Of a DNA stretch of 37,514 nucleotides, positions 19,920 to 29,936 are shown in pieces (positions within the stretch are counted from its first letter, which is position 1; every line of letters starts with the position of its first letter). A model generated the notes under the pieces. It ran no database searches. It had not been told where the DNA came from and saw only the letters and a list, made by a program, of their open reading frames with translations. The stretch comes from Phoronis australis (lineage: Eukaryota > Phoronida > Phoronidae). Where the stretch lies: the NCBI GenBank assembly GCA_002633005.1, contig NMRA01000591.1:85946-123459 (forward strand). The letters are read 5' to 3'. Both the position numbers and the translations under genes were made by a program.

Positions 19920-20760
19920 ACGTTTAGGGGACTGTATCTATGTTTTTTAATTGTTTTTTCATTAGTGAGGTGACACTATTCTCCTGTTTTCGGATGGATT
20001 TGAAATAGTTTGCGCCACCTAGTGGCCATTTTTACTGTTTTCGAGTCTGTTTTTTGGTGCCCACCCCTCTATCAACCAAACCGTTTTAAGGATGATTGTG
20101 AAAATTGGCATGTAAGTTCTTACTATGAAGAGGAGGGCTCATGATGAATTTTTGATGACTTTTACTTGTGTGACATCTCCTAGTGGCAGTTTTGTTGTTT
20201 TTTGCACCCTTTGGTTGTATCTCCTAAACTGCTTGCAGGATGTTTACTAAATATATTTATATGGTGTTTGACAACGGACGACGACCACTTTTGGACGGCT
20301 CTGACTACCGATGTGCCCCCGAGTGGCAATTTTAGTTTTTAGGTTTACCTGTGTATCGTTAAAGGTGCTCAACGGATTTTCATAAAATTTGGAATATAAG
20401 AATGTATTGGTGAGATGACACTATCCTTCCATTTTCAGATGGAATCGAGGTATTTTGTGCCACCTAGTGGCCTTTTTTGCTGTTTTCGAATGTTTTTTGT
20501 TATCCATCCTCTGTCAACCAAACCATTCTAAGGATGATTTTTAAAATTGATGACGACTCGGGCGTTAATTAACGCTGTGCCGCCTAATGTCACTTTCATT
20601 TTTTCGGTTTTCTTTTGTTTCTTTGAAGTTCTGTGACAGATTTTTATGAAATCTTGTAAGTAGCTTCCTGTTAAAGAAGCAATGGCATGTTCCCGTTTTC
20701 GGATGGATTGGACGTTTTTGCAGCATCTAGTGCCCATAAACAACCCTAGAAGCACCCCGT
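19920..20760. repeat. Degenerate ~140-bp tandem repeat with CTCF-core-like motif
   Basis: Six imperfect units, each with a CCACCTAGTGGC-type core: starts near 20012, 20172, 20313, 20457, 20577 and 20721 (spacings 160, 141, 144, 120, 144). Units also share CTGTTTTCGGATGGATT, TTTTCATAAAATTTGG-like and CAACCAAACC words; alternating units are more alike, suggesting a dimer of about 445 bp. The complement of the best core, CCACTAGGTGGCGC, fits the CTCF consensus CCASYAGRKGGCR. No protein is encoded. Confidence 0.65.
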
Positions 20761-22865
20761 TTGCAGTGGGCGCATTTCAACGCGCTCTTGTTTATGACTG
20801 TAAAACAATTGGGCATTTTCTGTAAGAAATAGAAATCTGTGTTCTCACCAGAGGAAATATTATTGATAATATTTCCCACACGGGGTAAATTTTTGAATTG
20901 GTTGATGCTTATATGCAAAATAATCTTTTGTTAAGCAACATTCAAGGTTGGGATGTCAAATATTTTTGGTTTCATTGGAATGTTGAAATATGGATTCAGC
21001 TGTCAGAAATTTCTGCTTTTGAAAAACGATTTTACCAAAGTATATAATAAGGTCTGGAGAAAGTTAGCCCATACGTGATTGATTAAAAACGTGTGTATGC
21101 CTGTGTGTATGTGTACGGTATGTACATATCTTTGGTTTACTCACAATAAATATTGAAATATCTCACCAATTTCGGACAAAAAAATCTGAAACTTGCACTT
21201 TATTCAGTTTCCAGAACTTCTCACATTGTTGCACTTATGCTCCCAATTTTTTCAAAGTATTGTCCGATGATGGCAAAATAAATAACTTGAAAATGGTAAA
21301 GTTTTTCATTGGATCGGATGGCACTTCTGCTTCTTCTTGTGCCCTAAATTGGTGAGATTTTAATTTCAATGTTGGTAGTGGATAGGTGGCGCTAGGTGAC
21401 GTGCAGACCAGGTTTAAAAATGTTTGTGATCAATGGTTCCACTGTCGTTTAAGATTTACATATATATTGGGAGTGCACACGTCTTGTTTTCAACATTGTT
21501 GGAAATGCTTTTTAACGGGGGAAGGGGATTTGCCAGAATCTGTATATTTTAAATGCTTTTTAAAATGTCATGAACTTTTAATATAGACAACATAATGTTT
21601 CATCCTGTGTAACTTTCTTCTCTTGTGTATATGTCTTTTTGCTATGGTTTAATACAGTGTTTTTTTTCTTGCAGAGAGCGAGTGAATACGAAAAAAATTC
21701 TCCAGCTTGTGACAGTCTCTAAAACTTTTGGCACTGAAATTCAAGCCCAATTCGAATTTTCTTGATACTAAAAACTGGGACGTGGGCGATTTTGGCGTCC
21801 TTCAATAATCCTCATATTTCTTAAATATCGGACATATAGTTTTGATTCAAGGGAGTCTGAAATTTGACTTGACAGTTTGTAAAGTTGTAGAAAATAACCA
21901 ACGGCACATTTTCATGGGGCCCCCAGTGTTTAACTTGGAGGTGGGACGGCCTTATATTGTTGATGATCATTCCTGTATTTCGGACAGCCACCGTTGCCCA
22001 TTTCTTAAGATTGGTACGAGCTCCAAGCTTGAGCAAAATAAGCTTTCACTGTCCCGAAGGGGAGAATTTTTACCGACGGTAATTGATAGATTTTTTTTCT
22101 TCTAGTTTCAATGGGTATAGTCAACCATAGTACAACACGCAGTGTTGTATTTTATGTTTGTTCGTTTATGTGATTCTTGACCCTAAGACCCAAGTCAGGT
22201 ATGGTGCTGTCTACAAGTTGATTTGGTTACAGCAAACTTCAATTAAAGTGACAATAAACCCATGTTTCATCCAAGAAGCAGACGTTAAATTTGGCTCACC
22301 TTCCGCTATAACATTGGTCCTTACTCAAATGCAAAGTATTACGTTAAATATCTGGGTTTTCAAAGAAAGGACATTTCGTTATGCCTCGAGGTTATGCTTG
22401 GGAAATGCTGTCTGACAAGCCAACTTGTTGAGCCTGCCTGGTCTCAAGAAATAACAAACTGTCCACTTGAAATCGCGTGCAATTTGACCACTGAATGAAA
22501 CCAATTTTGTAACCACAATTGACTTTAATCAAAAGTTAATGGCATGGCCCTCGATCCTTTGATTTTGGAGCCGAATATCAGCCCCATTTAAAAATATTGA
22601 AAAAATCACGAGAAATTCCCCTCATGATGTCCAAAAATTTCCCTCAAGCGACTGAAAAATTCCCCATGTGGTTGGAATCGCTTGTAACTTACACAGGTGA
22701 CAATTTGAAGGAGCACAAAATGTTAGTTTTGGCTACTTGAAGCAGAACCTATGAGGGCTTATTTGTGAGAATGGTGGTTGGGAGGAAGAATTGTTACCTT
22801 GCCCCGAAATATTCCCCTCTCAAAAGACACAGGCACATTTCCCTTGGATGAAAGAAAGCCCTGAA
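20761..22865. other. No recognisable gene; possible 5' UTR acceptor
   Basis: No frame with a known domain. A strong polypyrimidine tract and TTGCAG end at 21674, which could be a splice acceptor for a non-coding upstream exon of the ELAV-like gene; I could not define that exon's end. Near 22610-22850 the word ATTCCCC recurs about five times, a worn simple repeat. Confidence 0.35.
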
Positions 22866-23041
22866 TTGACCTATCGACAGGATTTTGAGTGACGGCTTAA
22901 CTGACCTTTTAGAATGGATCATTATTGACACTCCTTGGTTTCCAAGCCACCATTTTACCTGACAAACAACACATTGCCGGGTACAACTTATTGTTTGTTA
23001 GTAGACATTACGCTAGGGGGCAGAGCTTGCGAAAAGGTCAA
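22866..23041. mobile_element. MITE family C, copy 1
   Basis: Left end TTGACCTATCGACAGG and right end GCTTGCGAAAAGGTCAA are inverted partners. The first 40 bases match copy 2 at 25116 with two or three changes, including ATTTTGAGTGACGGCTTAA. It is non-coding and lies about 500 bp upstream of the ELAV-like exon. Confidence 0.7.
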
Positions 23042-23284
23042 CTTTCACTGTAGAGGGATGTATTGCCACTTTAAAATAGATGTTTGAAGAGATGTTATGA
23101 GAGTTTGACTGACGTGACGGTATGAGTGAGTTCGCTGCATTTTTGGTTGACTGAAGTAAGCATGGTATTCTGCATGTAATGTATGCACCGAGTTTCCATT
23201 TCTATAACAGAAAATTTAACACGACCATGCAAACATGAGTCACACCAGACCACAATGTTTAACTTTCTCTTTATTCTCTTTCAG

Positions 23285-23497
23285 TTCCCCAGGCCTGACT
23301 GCTGCACCAAATGGAGGTTCAGAGCATTTTTTGTTTTTCATGGATTTTAGATTTTTTAAATTTCTCATTTTTCAACAGCTGTCCGGAGCAGACGAGACAC
23401 GTTCTCGGAAACGTTTTACTAGAGCTTTTCATTTTGTTTGATCCGACATGATCTTTTTGAATTTTTTATCAAATTGTTTTTTTCTTTGCATCACACA
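23285..23497 (+). promoter_or_regulatory. Likely 5' UTR splice acceptors of the ELAV-like gene
   Basis: TCTTTATTCTCTTTCAG ends at 23284 and TTTTTTTCTTTGCATCACACAG ends near 23498, both good acceptors on the coding strand. The second lies 46 bases before the ATG and is the more likely boundary of the coding exon. A matching donor between the two was not clear. Confidence 0.4.
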
Positions 23498-23543
23498 GAC
23501 ACTGCCGAGTTTTCTTCCTTGAGTCACCGCGTGTCTGACACCC

Positions 23544-24635
23544 ATGGCACAGCAGGTGAACAATGGTCAAACCAATCTTATCATTAACTACCTTCCACAA
23601 ACTCTGACCGACGGTGAATTCCGCCACATGTTCGAGAGCATCGGGCCGCTGCAGAGCAGCAAGATCTGTCGGGACAAACGATCCAATTACAGCTACGGAT
23701 TCGGCTTTGTAGACTACGTACGACCAGAGGATGCGGCCCAGGCCATTCGTGAGCTTAATGAGCTTCCGCTGCAGAATAAAACCATCAAAGTGGCGTATGC
23801 TCGACCGAACAACGAAGAAACGAAACAGGCGAACATTTACATCAAAGGCCTGCCCAAAATGTGGACCAAGGTAGAGCTGGAGAGGGCCTTCTGCCCATTT
23901 GGAAACATTGTGCAGGCCCGTGTTCTATCCGACCAGTTTACAGGCATGGGACGTGGCAAGGGGTTTGTACTGTTTGAAAAACACTCTGAGGCAGAGGCTG
24001 CCATCGCCAATATGAATGGTGCGAAGCTGGACGACTCATTGGAGAGTCTTGAGATCAAGTACGTAGACGACAGTGCCAAGAAAGTAAAGCCTGCTGGATG
24101 GAGTAGTGCTCCAATGCGCCCGGGATTCGCTGGACCAATTAGGACCCAGAGCCCAAGAGTTCGCTTCAACCCCCTCGGTGGGGGATCGAGCCTGATGACA
24201 TCTGGTCTTGGACCAAGTGGACTTAATAATGCCGGCTTTTACAACGGAGGATTTTCCGATGGCTTCTATGGTGGTGGTGGTGGTGGTGGCAGCGCGGGTG
24301 TTGGTCGGTTTGGGAATGGCTGCCGTGGTAATCAGGATGGTTTTGGAAGCGGTGCTCGTGACCCCCTGCCTGACCAGAATGGTGGCTTCACTCTGTTTGT
24401 GTACAATATTGGTCTGGATGCTGACGAGAAGATGCTCTGGCAATTGTTCCATCCTTGTGGCGACGTCCTTAAAGCCACAGTCGTCCGCGACCCGGAACAG
24501 AACAATAAGTGCAAAGGTTATGGCTTTGTAACCATGAGTACTTATGACGAAGCCTTGTTCGCTATTCAGCGACTCAACAGATTCCCATTCAGTCAGGGGA
24601 AACCATTACAGGTTTCACTGAAAAAGAATTCTTAA
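23544..24635 (+). CDS. ELAV/Hu-like RNA-binding protein, three RRMs, single coding exon
   Basis: A 363-residue protein with the ELAV layout: RRM1 (about 11-88; RNP2 LIINYL 12-17, RNP1 YGFGFVDY 51-58), RRM2 (about 96-172; RNP2 IYIKGL 98-103, RNP1 GKGFVLFE 138-145), a Gly-rich hinge (about 174-279, with seven consecutive Gly near 243), and RRM3 (about 281-362; RNP2 LFVYNI 284-289, RNP1 KGYGFVTM 324-331). ELAV proteins bind U-rich mRNA sites to control splicing, stability and poly(A) choice. RRM2 departs from typical Hu sequence (KGLPKMWTKVELERAF), so this is a diverged member. Most animal ELAV genes split the RRMs with introns; here none are present, while a 5' UTR acceptor remains. The ATG context (CACCCATGG) is fair. 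Confidence 0.93.
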   Translation: MAQQVNNGQTNLIINYLPQTLTDGEFRHMFESIGPLQSSKICRDKRSNYSYGFGFVDYVRPEDAAQAIRELNELPLQNKTIKVAYARPNNEETKQANIYIKGLPKMWTKVELERAFCPFGNIVQARVLSDQFTGMGRGKGFVLFEKHSEAEAAIANMNGAKLDDSLESLEIKYVDDSAKKVKPAGWSSAPMRPGFAGPIRTQSPRVRFNPLGGGSSLMTSGLGPSGLNNAGFYNGGFSDGFYGGGGGGGSAGVGRFGNGCRGNQDGFGSGARDPLPDQNGGFTLFVYNIGLDADEKMLWQLFHPCGDVLKATVVRDPEQNNKCKGYGFVTMSTYDEALFAIQRLNRFPFSQGKPLQVSLKKNS

Positions 24636-24900
24636 TAAGTTGTTCACAGTGAATAGTTTGTGCATCGAATCCTTGAACCAAATGTTGAACAGTGCTTTGT
24701 TGTAGAGGTATCTTATTCAGGCTTCGTATTTTGTTCATTTTAACGCTGCTCTGTTAAGTTATGCTGGGCGTGTGCTTGTTGAAGGCTTAGGCGACGTGTT
24801 TAAGAAACTATTAGAAGGCTTCTGTTGTTGTTGTTGTTGTTGTTTTGGCCTCCACTGCTGTTGCTAGTTGTTGTTAAGGGGAGAACAATAAAAACGAACA
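24636..24900 (+). other. 3' UTR of the ELAV-like gene with GUU repeat
   Basis: It contains about seven to eight GTT triplets in a row ending in GTTTT (24822-24845) and more GTTGTT near 24870, then AATAAA at 24887. GU/U-rich 3' UTR tracts are typical targets of ELAV and CELF proteins, so self-binding is conceivable but only inferred. Confidence 0.5.
24887..24892 (+). terminator. Poly(A) signal of the ELAV-like gene
   Basis: AATAAA, 252 bases after the stop codon, followed by T/C-rich sequence. There is no genomic poly(A) tail after it. Confidence 0.6.
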
Positions 24901-25115
24901 CAATCATTTCTCTCTTTCTCCTGCTTACAACCTCAACACAGTTTATGATACATTGACTTATTTGGTGGTTAAAGCTAATGTGGTGAAGTGTCTAATGTCC
25001 CAATGTCGGTTAGTGCTGTAATTCTCAATGCTACCCTTTTGGAGGTGGCAGTGTGTAAGAGGGTATTCATACTAGAAATTGTGGTCTGTTCATTAATCAG
25101 CACTCATTTAACCAG

Positions 25116-25211
25116 TTGACCTATCACCAGGATTTTGAGTGACGGCTTAACTGACCAATCTGAACGCAGCAGTCTTGACACACTTTTGTTTCCAAGCTTG
25201 CGATAGGTCAA
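25116..25211. mobile_element. MITE family C, copy 2
   Basis: A 96-bp element with ends TTGACCTATC and GATAGGTCAA (perfect 10-bp inverted repeat), and the same ATTTTGAGTGACGGCTTAACTGACC interior (first 20 bases given here as ATTTTGAGTGACGGCTTAA) as 22866. It is an internally shortened relative of that copy. Confidence 0.75.
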
Positions 25212-25943
25212 TTCAAGCACTGCTTTTGGGGAAGAGGTGCCACAGCAACGTGAACTGTTGACTGGTTTGTTAAGCTTACTGAAGAGAATGACTGGTAGAG
25301 GTAATTTGTGTTTTGATTGGGACTTGTCTAGCATAACTTGTTGGAGAGTACGTATGTTTGAAGGATGCTTGTAGCAAAGCTCATTAAGTATTACACACTT
25401 TTAAAAGGTGTCCTGTTTTGCAGTACGGTTATAGTTGGTATACTAAGCCCTTCAGATGTGGTAAAATTTCTGTTTGGGATAGCAAAAAGTTTGCTAAAGG
25501 TTGATATTGCACCAAATTATAGGAATGGTCAGAGTTGTCCGTCCCAAGTTCAAGAATTGTGAGAGATTAATTTTGTTTTGGCAGCTATGTTTGGCGATTT
25601 TATCTCGGATTCTGTTGATACAAAATGTACTGCCATATTTGAAAAACACGAACTCCCAAATTACCCATGTCCCAATCGTCTGAATCCTGAAAATTCAAAT
25701 TTGGCTTGATTTTCGGAGTCCCAAATTTAACACTGGCTTGTGCTCCTACAGTTGCAATATTGACCTCATTCTGTGTGTTTCTGAATATTAGAACCTATTT
25801 CAAGGCGTTGAAAAGCAGATGTTCAATTACTGCTTCATATAAGCCAGGATACTTCACCATGTTTTGATGATTTCAACCAATCCTCGTTCCGTCTCTTGTT
25901 AATACATCATCGCCATTTACATAGAAACATAAAAGCAGAAATT
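25212..25943. other. No recognisable gene
   Basis: Short frames only (for example 25365-25562), without recognisable domains or supporting splice sites. Confidence 0.4.
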
Positions 25944-26099
25944 CAGGAGCAGATCCAGGATTTTTTGAAAAGGGGGTCGGATCAAAGGTTTTTTAAAAAG
26001 GGGTCCAAGTCAACAATTTGAAAATTCTAGATTTGATATCGCTAAAATCAAAAAAAAGGAAGAGTCCGGACCCCCTTGACACCTCTGGATCTGCCAATG
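25944..26099. mobile_element. hAT-like MITE (CAGGGGCGGATCCAGG family)
   Basis: Left end CAGGAGCAGATCCAGGATTTT, shortened here to CAGGAGCAGATCCAGGA, and right end TCTGGATCTGCCAATG are inverted partners. Inside are GGGGGTC and GACCCCC arms, as in related copies. It is non-coding. No clean 8-bp target duplication remains. Confidence 0.6.
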
Positions 26100-26987
26100 G
26101 AATCCATTAAAAACTCATACCCCCATTTCACTAATTGGACGTTATATCCTTAGTTGCTGTTCTTTTGCCACAGTTATCGTGATTTCCTAAAAACTTGAAG
26201 TTACACTTGCCCGCTTGGTAGACTTTGACAGGTTGAGTTATCAATTTTTCCGTGCCAACTTTTCGGGGATGTCGGACGTTACAGAGTATACTTCATTTCA
26301 GAAAACTGATCAGGAAAATCGCTTTTTGTATCTGTTAATAGGCCAAAACCGGGTTTGGTTTTAAAAGGATACTATACACTGTTTTAGTGATTTTGACCAA
26401 TTGTGCTGCTGCCTGCTACTTGTGGTCTCATTTCAGTGGTAAATGTATGACACCTGGTGGTCTGTGTCAAAGATTAGATTATGGTGCTTGGTGGGTGGTC
26501 TCCCTCTTAACAGTCTAGTGTAACTCGCATAAAGTGTAGGTCACAATTGGTGGTTTAGCAGACTTCATATAATTCAAACTTTGCTTCAAACTTTTAAGGG
26601 TAGTTGAGGGTTAGGGGGCATTATATTTTGTTTCACAGAATGTGATTGGAATGTCTTTTAAATATCTACCACTTGACCGAAGCTGGTTTTAGTATCCTTT
26701 TAAGTTGCTTGTCACAGTGGTATGAGGGAATTCTAAGACAATTTTGTCATCACAAATTTCAATTTGCAACATAACAGCTTTAATTCTGGGTTCAAACAAT
26801 CCAACAAGTACAAAACAATAACAAACATTTTGTTAAGGCATATCCTACATTAAACCTGGTAATAAAGTAACTTCAATACACCCGTAATAACTTCTTAAAA
26901 TCAGAACAGTCGCTGAACGGAGAATTGATATCCTGATTCAAAATATAGAGGCGAAACCACTTGTATTGTATGCCCCACCACCCCGTC
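26100..26987. other. No recognisable gene; possible worn inverted pair
   Basis: TTAAAAGGATACTA near 26360 recurs inverted near 26690 (TAGTATCCTTTTAA), which could mark the ends of a small element of about 340 bp. Nothing else is recognisable. Confidence 0.3.
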
Positions 26988-27098
26988 CAGGAGCGGATCC
27001 AGGATTTTGAGTTTGGGGAGGCACGGCAGAGTTTTAGCCAGGATTTTGNGGGGGGGGGTGCATGGCCCCATTGGCCCCCCTCTAAATCCGCTACTGCT
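26988..27098. mobile_element. hAT-like MITE (CAGGGGCGGATCCAGG family)
   Basis: Left end CAGGAGCGGATCCAGGA and right end AAATCCGCTACTG with inner G and C runs; contains an N at 27049. A second GCCAGGATTTT near 27037 suggests an internal rearrangement. It is non-coding. Confidence 0.6.
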
Positions 27099-29236
27099 GT
27101 CCGTTAACCATGGATTAATCCATACAGCACTGGGGATGTTTTATAGCAAAATGGATCTATATGTCTCTATCCTCAATAAAAAGCCAAAAAGCATTGTTGC
27201 TCCTGGTTTGTGTTTTATACTCTAAGTCAATATTACGTTATTTTTGGTTGGCTCAGTTTTTTGAAAAAGAAGTCGCCTGGGATATGAGCAAAATATGACG
27301 CTGGATTTCTTACTCGTTGCTTGGGGAATCGTGGTGCTTCAACATTGTGTACCATTGGTTACGTGCCTTAATTGTGAAAAAAAACAGACTTGGCTGATTT
27401 TATGCAAGCGGGTTGTCAAAGACGGTGACCACAGGTCTGAGTGTACAGATTAGAACCAACTATGCTTTTGGTGTAATGTTCAGTAAACATGCGCACTTTC
27501 ATAATCTTAAGGTTATCTAGGACATGTCGAAAATTGAAAGCATACTTTGTCAACCATTAAAAGTATATATTTTCTGAAAAGATCAAGGATTCTAAAAATA
27601 TTTTTCATTTAAGAAACGTGACCACCTTTCTTAAGTCAAACTTTCATGTGCAAGAAAGGTACACTCATATTAAAATGCACCCAGCCGATTTTTTAAAAAC
27701 ATTTAATGAAAACCATGTATCAAAAATGCTGTTAGGATTTTACTTTAAAATAAGACCGGTGCTTTTTTTACAAAAATGCATCATATTTCGCCAGTAAATT
27801 TGGCATAAAACTCGAAATAAGTGAATAACAGTGTTTTTGTGACATAACTTGCGAATTTTTGACCTAATTAGAGCGTGCGCCTCATTGGCATCAATTAATT
27901 TCACTGACACTCTGATTGCTTACATATAATTCTTGGCCAAGGGGCCTATTAAAATTGGAAGCGACAAAGGACAAAAATTAAACACGGACCATAGGTTCAC
28001 CATAGACTTGGGTCAACTCTCCCATACCCAAGCCTTTCCTAAAACCAAGAGTTTAACTTCAGCTGTGGTAAGGGTGTGGTGCCAAGTTAAAAGTTTGTTT
28101 ACACCAGTTGCATCCAACTGATGCTAGAATTGTTAACAATTTGTTGAGAAATCTGAAAATTTTGACTCTGCCACATTATGCCCTTAAAACAAAGACTGAA
28201 CATTTAACTTACTGTCACGTAAATAGAATTTGAACTTCAAAAACAAACCATGCACAAACAATCACACAGGTCAACAGTAATAAATAAACAAGTAATAACA
28301 CACTCTAAAATGGTTTGAGGAGCTAACGAAAAGGTTCTAAAAGTGAACCTTGACAAAAACATCACATGGTAGGCATTTGTACAGTAAAACTGCATAATCC
28401 AGACTTGTGAAAGCTGGATTATCATTTAATTCAAACTAAGTTCTGCTATGGGGTTGTTCAAGTCTTTGCATTCAGCCTGTCAGATTAATTAGAATTTGTC
28501 TAGCGTGGAGTCTCTCAGCCCAGTTGGAACTGACTTGTGAGAGTTTTAGTAGCCATCGAAATAATTTACTCTGAAACAAAGGTGTTCAATCTATTAATCT
28601 CACCCCTATGGTAAAATCTCGTCTATTTCATGCAAAATAATTTCAGAATTGATCTTTTTCATTTCTCAGAAGCATCAACTATTGCATGTGCACGCTTACA
28701 ATGTCTCAAAGGCACTGGTTTGTCACAGTAGTGGTATACAGCGGTCATTTCGTGCAACTTTTAAGAAAAATAACATTTCACATGTCTGAAATATTGTGTC
28801 ATAAATGGAGGAGATTTTTCCATAAGCTTTATTAACAAGTGGTAATGTTGCTCACCTTGTCAATACAAAAAAGGCACATTCAAAAGTTTCGTCTGCAAAT
28901 TCTAGACTGGACAACCTTATGTAAATGAACTTGGTAATGAATTGAAATAACATTTATATTGACCATACAATGGTCACCAGTAGATTTCCACTATAATAGT
29001 ATCACAGGCCTTCTTACTAATTACTCTTGACATTTAAGATCAGGGCTTGGAATTTTCCTCTTTCAAGAGATTTCCTCATTTTTGGTCTCCAGTTTACTTC
29101 AGTTAAATTTTACAACTACACAAAAACATTTCTTTCACACAAGCCTATTTATTTGTGGAACAATAGATCACCTGGAAAACTTTCCTCTTTTTTGTCATCG
29201 GTCATTCCAAGCCCTGTTATCTTTCCTAAGAAAGAA
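27099..29236. other. No recognisable gene
   Basis: About 2.1 kb with only short anonymous frames on both strands. No domains, RNA genes or clear repeats seen. The part nearest 29236 may belong to the 3' end of the ASB-type gene. Confidence 0.4.
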
Positions 29237-29242
29237 TTTATT
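29237..29242 (-). terminator. Candidate poly(A) signal of the ASB-type gene
   Basis: AATAAA on the minus strand, about 165 bases past the stop codon. A second one lies at 29148-29153. Confidence 0.45.
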
Positions 29243-29405
29243 GAATTGTAACGATCCAAACACCTGTCAGTTCTCACATTCCAAATCATAACTCTTCATT
29301 TGTGGAGGTAGAAAAATGCCTTTTATGAGTGACCTAATTTCAAAATGAAGGGCTGCTAACACACTTCTAAGCTGAGTCTGATTAGTGAAGTCATGTTACT
29401 CCTTC

Positions 29406-29936
29406 TCAATAAAAGCACACATAATTAATGAGTAATTTAGGAAGAGGCAATTGCTCACAATGCTTCAAAATAGAGCGCCCTCTGGCAAGCTGGCAGCAGT
29501 AGGTCCTGATTTCTATGCGGCAGAGTTCTTTCAACTGTGCAGGATTTAGAACCCGTTCATTTAGAAGAGCATCTAGTCTGGCGTTGCCGCTGTGAACTAG
29601 TGCGCCATCTTGTGTCGATGCATGCTCCTTATTTAAATCGCAGCCAGCACTGGCAATAAGGGCAGCGAGGTCAAGGTCACCGGCACTAAGTACAAGAGAC
29701 AGAGGTGAAGGCGTGCCGCTTCGTGACGAAAAGACGTTGGGATACGCACCGTGTGCCAACAGCAGACGAGCAGTTTTGAACTGCCCCCTCATCAACGCCG
29801 AGTGTAGTGGCGAGACCAACGTATTTGTGAACGGGTTGATGCTGATTCCTTGACTGATGAGCAACTCCGCGACATCCAAGCCATTGTCCATAGCAAAATG
29901 TAATGGTGTAAACCCACTGCAGTCTTGGACACTTGA
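29406..29936 (-). CDS. ASB-type gene, coding exon 5 (last)
   Basis: Residues 195-370. The acceptor TTGTTGTTTTAG precedes TCAAGTGTCC in phase 0. It encodes the last three or four ankyrin repeats and the whole SOCS box, then TAA. A single long terminal exon carrying the SOCS box is usual in this family. Confidence 0.9.
   Translation of the reverse strand, partial: SSVQDCSGFTPLHFAMDNGLDVAELLISQGISINPFTNTLVSPLHSALMRGQFKTARLLLAHGAYPNVFSSRSGTPSPLSLVLSAGDLDLAALIASAGCDLNKEHASTQDGALVHSGNARLDALLNERVLNPAQLKELCRIEIRTYCCQLARGRSILKHCEQLPLPKLLINYVCFY

Noticed and set aside
19920-20760. CRISPR array, because of regular spacing
   Set aside because: Units are about 140 bp, degenerate throughout and in animal DNA; there is no repeat-spacer pattern and no cas gene.
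24036-24531. Alternative-frame proteins of 107-138 codons across the ELAV-like exon
   Set aside because: Shadows of the real frame; the GGT repeats give artificial Val or Thr runs.
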